The position numbers and the translations under genes are program-made. This document shows, piece after piece, positions 59,136-64,000 of a stretch of DNA of 64,000 nt. This DNA is from Phycisphaerae bacterium (GTDB lineage: Bacteria > Planctomycetota > Phycisphaerae > Sedimentisphaerales > Anaerobacaceae). Numbering within the stretch: the first letter of the stretch is position 1; every line of letters starts with the position of its first letter. The notes beneath the pieces were generated by a model that was given only the letters and a program-made list of their open reading frames with translations, ran no database searches and was not told the DNA's origin. The DNA lies in NCBI GenBank assembly GCA_028714255.1, contig JAQTMR010000005.1:83639-147638 (forward strand), read 5' to 3'.

Positions 59136-60074
59136 TTGGGCAGCTATGCTACCGCGACATTGGGGACACATTTCCTCGATGCCGACAGCCTCGGAAAGCA
59201 TCATTACGGAAACCCAACCTTTGAGAAAAACGGCATTGTTTACACCTGTAGGGGCGGCCATATCGACGTCACCCACGCGAGAATTGCCGCCGACAATGTA
59301 AGATACATTCAGGGTAAAGCCAGGAAAACCCTTTTGAAAACCAGCCGGGCTTTCGATTTCAAATTGAAAGTCGAGCCCTCCACTTATTACGTCACGCTTG
59401 AGTATCCCCCGAACTGGGAAACCCTGCCGAAAAAAGAAAAACGCCGAATCGCCAACGAACTATCAATGGATATGGCCCAATATTGTGTCTATATAATGAC
59501 TACCTGGCACGAGGCGCTGACATGGTTTGGCTTCAAGTGCATGGCCTTTGTACCAGAACAGCCCTCGGCCTTTTCATGGGAGGACGTATATTCCAATGTC
59601 TTCGGTATTGAAATCGGCAAACTTGCCTTACAGGACCATACACGCAGCTACAACAGGGCAGCGACAGCCGCTTTCAAAAGGGAGCTTGTAAAGCTTGGAA
59701 TACAGTCTAAAGATAAGGCCAGAAAGGCCTCTGAACAAATGAGGGGAATTTGGTACACCGGGGCCTTGATTGCCGAGATGAAGGTCAGGAATCTGGACAT
59801 AGGAATTGATGATGGTTTTATAACTCCGATGCTTGTCCCCGGCTTCTGCCGGGATGCCTCGCCGAAACTTTTGCCTGTACCCAAACTTGATAAACTCTAT
59901 GAATACGGATTCGAAATGACCCTCGAGGTCGCGCCGAGGGAGCTGGAAAAAAACAGGGTCTTAAGGATTCTATATCCCGACCTCAGCCCGGGCGAATACC
60001 CGAAGAAAATCCAGCCTGCCGAACATCTGCCCGCAATTATGGACTACATAAAAACTGAAATAGAAAAAGAGTAA
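59136..60074 (+). CDS. Hypothetical lipoprotein (annotated from the TTG; probably starts further upstream)
   Basis: 312 residues from the TTG at 59136. The protein begins LGSYATATLGTHFLDADSLGKHH and shows alternating beta and helix segments (TFEKNGIVYTCRGGHIDVTH, YYVTLEYPPNWETLPKKEKR, MAQYCVYIMTTWHEALTWFG, FGIEIGKLALQDHTRSYN) with no domain I can name. It ends with a lysine-rich segment. A lipoprotein signal lies in the same frame directly upstream (59052-59111), so the true start is very likely further 5' with a non-standard codon; see the note on 59040-59135. A strong terminator follows. It seems an outer-membrane lipoprotein of unknown role, related to no neighbour. Confidence 0.68.
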   Translation: MGSYATATLGTHFLDADSLGKHHYGNPTFEKNGIVYTCRGGHIDVTHARIAADNVRYIQGKARKTLLKTSRAFDFKLKVEPSTYYVTLEYPPNWETLPKKEKRRIANELSMDMAQYCVYIMTTWHEALTWFGFKCMAFVPEQPSAFSWEDVYSNVFGIEIGKLALQDHTRSYNRAATAAFKRELVKLGIQSKDKARKASEQMRGIWYTGALIAEMKVRNLDIGIDDGFITPMLVPGFCRDASPKLLPVPKLDKLYEYGFEMTLEVAPRELEKNRVLRILYPDLSPGEYPKKIQPAEHLPAIMDYIKTEIEKE

Positions 60075-60423
60075 ATTGCCAACCGGTTACCCCTGCCATC
60101 ACTATGGCAGGGGTTATTTTGTTACGCTTAGCCCCCAACTTTATGTTGGGGGTTGCTTGATTGTTTAGCCGTCGCCGTTCCGGCGACGTCATCTTTTTAC
60201 CATTCGTACCTTTCACACCTTTTCCTCTTGACTTCTCCCCTCTTTCTACCTATTTTATTGATACTTTCCCCGCTGTTTTGCGGGTCCCTTATCGTCTCAG
60301 CGGGGAGGCGTTAAAAAACACTTAATCTGATACTCACTGCGGAATCAACTATGGATATGCCGAAGATAGAGTTTAAGGTTATATGATTAGCTAAGTTGGG
60401 ATAGATATAATTATGAGGTAACC
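60075..60423. other. Hairpin-rich intergenic region at the left edge of the accessory cassette
   Basis: Besides the terminator, CCCCCAAC-TTTAT-GTTGGGGG lies at 60132-60152 and CGTCGCCG-TTC-CGGCGACG at 60170-60188, followed by TCATCTTTTT. A pyrimidine-rich segment (60195-60260) and AT-rich sequence lead to the start at 60424, where GAGGTAACC precedes the ATG. It marks a sharp change from GC-balanced to AT-rich DNA. Confidence 0.55.
60089..60122 (+). terminator. Terminator of the lipoprotein gene
   Basis: ACCCCTGCCAT (60089-60099) and ATGGCAGGGGT (60104-60114) form an 11-base perfect stem with a four-base loop, followed by TATTTTGTT. Confidence 0.88.
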
Positions 60424-60984
60424 ATGGATCAGTCAGATAAATTAAAAGTGGAAAATTCGATAGACCTATTGTTGGTGCTTTTATTTGCTCCCGGCAAGGA
60501 TAAACAATTCGCTGAGGCAATCGAAGGAATTACGAGATTGCAAAAATTAATGTTTCTTTTACAACAAGGCAAAGGTCCACAAACCCTTATTAAACTGGCT
60601 GAAGAGTATGGTTATAAACCATATAAGATGGGTCCTTACTCCGAAAATTTAAGAGAAGATATTGATAACCTTATAGCCGCAGGTATTGTTAAAACAGAAC
60701 GTCTAAAATATTTGATCAATGATGACACAGACGGTGATGATGCTGGCTGTGATTTATGTGAAGAATCCAAAGAAGTTGAATCTTTGAAATTTTCTTTGAC
60801 AGAAAAAGGGAAAAAGGCAGGAAAAGAGCTTTGGGAAAGCCTTAATAAAAAAGAACAAAATGGACTCTCGGAGTTTAAATCTTTTTTCTGTTCGTTAACC
60901 CTGAGGCAATTGCTTATATTTGTTTATGATAAATTCCCAAAGTATGCAGAAAAAAGCGAGATACGTAGGAAATTGGGATTATGA
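60424..60984 (+). CDS. YwgA-like (winged-helix-like) protein of the accessory cassette
   Basis: A 186-residue protein. GITRLQKLMFLLQQG, then YGYKPYKMGPYSENLREDIDNLIAAGIVK, is the pattern of the YwgA family (RLQKLxFLLQ ... F-x-P-Y-x-x-GPYSEEL-x-x-D-I-x-x-L-x-x-x-G), small helical proteins of unknown role thought to have a winged-helix fold. The C-terminal helical part ends KYAEKSEIRRKLGL. It is the first gene of an AT-rich four-gene run and its stop overlaps the next start (ATGA). A role in DNA recognition or regulation of the cassette is inference. Confidence 0.58.
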   Translation: MDQSDKLKVENSIDLLLVLLFAPGKDKQFAEAIEGITRLQKLMFLLQQGKGPQTLIKLAEEYGYKPYKMGPYSENLREDIDNLIAAGIVKTERLKYLINDDTDGDDAGCDLCEESKEVESLKFSLTEKGKKAGKELWESLNKKEQNGLSEFKSFFCSLTLRQLLIFVYDKFPKYAEKSEIRRKLGL

Positions 60985-61817
60985 ACAATATAATTATTAT
61001 GGTTTCGGAAGTTTGTTTACAAAACTCGTATTTTCAAAATTGGCCATGTATCCAAATCATAGGAACTGTTACAATAGCGATTTTTGGAGGTATATGGTTT
61101 GTTTGGAAGCGAAGCGATGAAGAAACAAGAAAAGCTGTCTTGTCGGTTAAAGAACAAGTATCTATATTTTTTGAAAAACTCGTTTTTAAGGAAGTCAGGG
61201 TTTTAATAAATATAATTGATAATTATTTGCCGGACGCTTTGAGCCAAGTTAAAAGTGAACAGTCTAGGTTATCACGATTTGACCATTTTTGTGCCTTTTT
61301 GAAAAAGATACCTGACGAAGAATTGTCGCGAGAACGGGGGAAATATGCAGAAGTCATAAGAGAATCTTTTTCATCATTATTGATTGACGAGGTAGAAAAA
61401 CTCATAAGTAGTCTAAGTTACAAAATTAGTCATGATATTTATAATCCTTGTCATATTCGTTATGGCCTCGAGGGTGATACTGTACTAAGATTAGATTTTA
61501 TCGCCCGTCAAAATATCCAAGTGCAAAAATTAGAAATCTATTACAATATTTGGAAAATAATAGCTTTGGTATTATTAGTGCTATCTGCAATGGCTGGAGT
61601 TTGCTTTTGCTTTTTATCGTTTTTATTTACTGCTGAAATAGCATTTAAATGTAGCACAGTGTCACTATGGACCTTTTTCATTTCTTTGATTGGTGGATTA
61701 ATAAGCACGGCATTTTTTGCTTTGAAAGAATATAAATTAAAAAATATGTATAGGGCATGCCAAAATGACCCTGGTTTCGAAAAAGCGTTTGCTAAATGGA
61801 AAGGCCGACAGAATTGA
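60981..61817 (+). CDS. Membrane protein of the accessory cassette
   Basis: A 278-residue protein. An N-terminal hydrophobic helix (IIGTVTIAIFGGIWFVW, about residues 27-43) is followed by a long soluble helical region (residues 45-185, ETRKAVLSVKEQVSIFFEKL, IDNYLPDALSQVKSEQSRL). Near the C-terminus come two hydrophobic helices (IIALVLLVLSAMAGVCFCFL and LWTFFISLIGGLISTAFFAL), and it ends in a basic cytoplasmic tail. No known domain is visible. Membrane proteins in defence cassettes often are the effectors, but there is no proof here. It overlaps both neighbours (4 and 22 bases), which indicates tight coupling. Confidence 0.62.
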   Translation: MNNIIIMVSEVCLQNSYFQNWPCIQIIGTVTIAIFGGIWFVWKRSDEETRKAVLSVKEQVSIFFEKLVFKEVRVLINIIDNYLPDALSQVKSEQSRLSRFDHFCAFLKKIPDEELSRERGKYAEVIRESFSSLLIDEVEKLISSLSYKISHDIYNPCHIRYGLEGDTVLRLDFIARQNIQVQKLEIYYNIWKIIALVLLVLSAMAGVCFCFLSFLFTAEIAFKCSTVSLWTFFISLIGGLISTAFFALKEYKLKNMYRACQNDPGFEKAFAKWKGRQN

Positions 61818-62224
61818 AACGGAATATATCTGAAAGAAGATTGGTAGATGTATTGGTAAGTTTTTTACGAAGTAAGAGCCGAGTAGAAAGAGAAGTCAAG
61901 CATTATGAAAAATCCATAGATGTTGTTTCTATGTGCTCTAATACTTGCGAAATACACGCTATTGAAGTCAAGACAAAAAATTGGAATAGAGCATTGCAAC
62001 AAGCCATTGTTAATCTCGCTGTAGCCGAAAAGAGCTATGTGGCGATGCATTCGAAATATGTCCATTGTGTAAATATTGAAGAACTACAGGAAAATGGAAT
62101 AGGATTAATCTCTGTTGGTAGTTCATGGGGAGATGTCGAGATAATTCGAGAGGCACAGCAAAGTGCTTTTGTTAATAAAATTGCGAATTGCAGAATAAAA
62201 CAATGGGTTCAATCGAAGGGGTAG
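61796..62224 (+). CDS. PD-(D/E)XK-type nuclease of the accessory cassette
   Basis: A 142-residue protein. VEREVKHYEKSIDVVSMC (Asp) and then HAIEVKTKNWNRALQQAI (Glu-x-Lys followed by the W-x-x-A-x-x-QA helix) and AEKSYVAMHS give the core of the PD-(D/E)XK nuclease superfamily, close to the restriction-like or RecB/MmcB-like small nucleases. The start is the ATG at 61796, inside the end of the membrane protein gene; a TTG at 61814 (overlapping the TGA) is a rival. The TGT-like gene starts 4 bases after its stop. A DNA-cutting function in the cassette is likely but not shown. Confidence 0.62.
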   Translation: MERPTELKRNISERRLVDVLVSFLRSKSRVEREVKHYEKSIDVVSMCSNTCEIHAIEVKTKNWNRALQQAIVNLAVAEKSYVAMHSKYVHCVNIEELQENGIGLISVGSSWGDVEIIREAQQSAFVNKIANCRIKQWVQSKG

Positions 62225-62227
62225 ATT

Positions 62228-63478
62228 ATGAATACACATCTTCGTTTTGGTATGCATCGGGATACCGAAGTAATACGAGATATATGTGATAAAATTGATG
62301 GGTTAGTAATTCCAGCACATATATTGGCATATCAATCTGCGCCAACATCGGTATTTGTGGCATCTATGTCTAAGCCCTATTTTATTGATCCCATGACATT
62401 TATATTTCAGAATCCCAAAGAAAACAATCTCAACGAAGCTGGCAATTTAAGAATGTCTATAAGGAAGCTCTGTCAGACCTACGGAAATAATTTGGAGAGT
62501 ATTATTGAACATAAATCTAATGGTCAAACAATGCAACCAACAGACATTGCTGACATAGGAAAATTCTGCAAAGAAGTATGTGAATTTCAATGTAAATCCA
62601 TCGAAGAAAAATCGTCTTCAAGTAAAGCGGCAAAATATATAAAGCGTTACGGAAAAGTACATGCAAATTTACCACGTTTGATTATACCTCCATATTTCCG
62701 TTTCAATTCGGTTACGGATGTTTGGTATGCTTTTAATTTAGCTTGTGCCTTTGAATCCGCCAAATTAATCAAAGATATACCTTTGGGAATCATAATACAC
62801 TGCTCGGTTAACATTCTCGATGCTTCCACAATAAAGAAAATAGCTTCCGATTATTCTAATTATAAAAGCATAATTATCTGGCTTGATGATTTTAATGAAT
62901 TGGCCGCCGATGTAACACAAATTATAAATGCAAGAAAAATTATAAGTACCTTATCGAAGCAATCAAAGGTGGAGACTCTATATGGTGGATATTTGTTGAT
63001 TGAAAACAATCGTGATGGATTAGATGCTTTGTCACATGGTATTTTATATGGTCAACATAAAAGCTTTAATTTGACCCCAGGTGCTGGCGGAATGGCGGAA
63101 CGGTATTATATACCAAAATTTCATTCATTCCGATCACTTTCACAGACGGATATTATATTACATAAACACAAAGAATTGATGTGCAACTGTGTTATTTGTA
63201 ACGAAATGATGAAAGGCGATCCTGATAAAATAATCCTTTTTGCAGATGAACCTGAAAAATTAAGACAACATTTTATGACGGTACGAAAAACAGAGGTCGA
63301 AAGAATTGGAACCATTAGCTTATCAAATGAAGTAGCAGATTTACGCCAAGTCTTTAATACCTATCATAGTTCAATCAGCAGATTACCAAATCCCGATGCC
63401 GTTGTTTCAGGCCATACGATGAATGGGCTTAATTATCTCCAAACGTGGGCGAAGGGGATAGAACAGAATCTCGATTAA
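62228..63478 (+). CDS. TGT/DpdA-like protein (transglycosylase-type zinc motif)
   Basis: A 416-residue AT-rich gene. The C-terminal region has LMCNCVICNEM, a Cys-x-Cys-x2-Cys pattern, and a histidine 24 residues later in LRQHFMTVRKTEVERI. In tRNA-guanine transglycosylase the zinc is held by Cys-x-Cys-x2-Cys and a histidine about 26 residues on, in an IHN-x2-x(F/Y)-L-x-x-LM-x-x-IR context, so the match includes the helix after it. The N-terminal part (IDGLVIPAHILAYQS, SKPYFIDPMTFIF) could be the start of the TIM barrel with its Asp; YGGYLLIENNRDGLDALSHG a later strand. TGT enzymes swap guanine for deazaguanine in tRNA; DpdA does so in DNA. The queuosine catalytic signature is not seen. Assignment is by motif, moderate. 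Confidence 0.55.
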   Translation: MNTHLRFGMHRDTEVIRDICDKIDGLVIPAHILAYQSAPTSVFVASMSKPYFIDPMTFIFQNPKENNLNEAGNLRMSIRKLCQTYGNNLESIIEHKSNGQTMQPTDIADIGKFCKEVCEFQCKSIEEKSSSSKAAKYIKRYGKVHANLPRLIIPPYFRFNSVTDVWYAFNLACAFESAKLIKDIPLGIIIHCSVNILDASTIKKIASDYSNYKSIIIWLDDFNELAADVTQIINARKIISTLSKQSKVETLYGGYLLIENNRDGLDALSHGILYGQHKSFNLTPGAGGMAERYYIPKFHSFRSLSQTDIILHKHKELMCNCVICNEMMKGDPDKIILFADEPEKLRQHFMTVRKTEVERIGTISLSNEVADLRQVFNTYHSSISRLPNPDAVVSGHTMNGLNYLQTWAKGIEQNLD

Positions 63479-64000
63479 TTTATGATACTTCAATTTGACC
63501 CGAACCAGCAGTATCGAAAATAGTTTTGAGTTTTTAGTCATAAGTTTTGAGTTATAAAAAAATCTGTGTAAACTTGTGCCCAAGGTATCCGTGGTTAAAC
63601 TTCTCCGTAAGGAGTCCCAAGGACTTCGCCTGTCCGCCATAGCCTTGGCGAAGACGGCCCCCCCGAACTCCTGTCTAAAAATTCCCCCTTCCCGTCCATC
63701 TAAATAATCCGTGCCAATCCGTGTAAATCCGTGGTTAATAACACCACTCCATTCTCTACCAAACGAGTCTTTTTGTCAAAGCTTACTTTGTCCTTCCCAG
63801 CCAGACCCTTTGCGAAATCAGCGTCTAATTTTCTTCGCGTCTTGCTGACTTTGTGGCCCAAAAAATCCTGTGTAAATCCGTGTTAATCTGTGTTCATCCG
63901 TGGTTAATTTTCTTTGTGTTTTTTGTGCTTTTTCGTGGCTAAATTTTCCCCGGCGAGATACGCTTCACGCTTCACGAGATACGATTTGTTCGTTTCGAAC
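63479..64000. repeat. Dispersed-repeat block at the right edge of the cassette
   Basis: No gene. Motifs AAATCTGTGTAAACTTGTGC and TATCCGTGGTTAA (63558-63598), AATCCGTGCCAATCCGTG and AAATCCGTGGTTAA (63708-63740), and AATCCGTGTTAATCTGTG with TTCATCCGTGGTTAATTTTC (63873-63912) are three rounds of the same family as at 20010, 26035 and 48270. CATAGCCTTGGCGAAG (63639-63654) matches the family at 18990. GATACGCTTCACGCTTCACG (63957-63976) is a short tandem. Confidence 0.65.

Noticed and set aside
60982..63478. Cassette as part of the known Dpd or Qat systems
   Set aside because: No QueC-like, TatD-like, helicase or ATPase partner genes are present; only the TGT-like protein recalls Dpd.

Overview
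The window looks like a chromosomal segment from a Gram-negative, Planctomycetota-type bacterium, most likely of the Phycisphaerae (inference from gene content). It has LL-diaminopimelate aminotransferase, an LptC-like protein, TolC/MacAB-type export, a secreted protein ending in a dockerin-like calcium-binding repeat, a divergent RNase HII-like protein and many small intergenic repeats of a kind I associate with environmental planctomycete genomes. No rRNA, CRISPR array or transposase is visible. One tRNA, tRNA-Cys(GCA), is present.

Layout. (1) 1-12742 is a surface polysaccharide locus. A plus-strand run of glycosyltransferases (GT4 and GT2, including a GT2-GT4 fusion), a SAM methyltransferase and a B12-type radical SAM enzyme converges on two minus-strand genes: a polytopic GT39-like transferase and the polyprenyl-phosphate sugar transferase that would start repeat-unit assembly. 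(2) 12990-16119 holds an LptC-like gene overlapping a secreted dockerin-like protein gene. (3) 16196-24616 holds clpB, an RNase HII-like gene, two paralogous STAS genes around a response regulator, a GspC/PilP-like membrane protein, a macro-domain protein and small membrane proteins. (4) 24617-30122 is a repeat-rich accessory stretch with a single-chain restriction-modification enzyme and tRNA-Cys. (5) 30461-35827 is a TolC / adaptor / ABC ATPase / permease export operon. (6) 35923-44834 holds a structured RNA before a Fur-family gene, then dapL, a folK-deoxynucleoside kinase fusion, panC, panD, lgt, a rhomboid protease and an ECF sigma/anti-sigma module. (7) 45304-55307 holds a RACo-like ferredoxin protein, an orphan PIN-like gene, the fatty-acid cluster rpmF-plsX-fabH-fabD-fabG-acpP-fabF, an RRM protein and a cold-shock protein. 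(8) 55482-60074 holds a second B12 radical SAM gene, a DEDD exonuclease, small basic proteins, a PNPOx-like protein and a lipoprotein.

(9) 60424-63478 is the most interesting part. It is a tight, AT-rich four-gene cassette: a YwgA-like protein, a membrane protein, a PD-(D/E)XK-type nuclease, and a protein whose C-terminus carries a zinc motif like that of tRNA-guanine transglycosylase (TGT/DpdA). It lies between a cluster of hairpins on the left and a block of short dispersed repeats on the right. I infer a candidate genome-defence or nucleic-acid-modification system that I cannot match to a named one.

Accessory genes (the hypothetical at 19.3 kb, the restriction-modification gene at 26.5 kb, the PIN-like gene at 47.1 kb and the 60.4-63.5 kb cassette) all sit beside the same dispersed repeats, which suggests these repeats mark sites of insertion or rearrangement.
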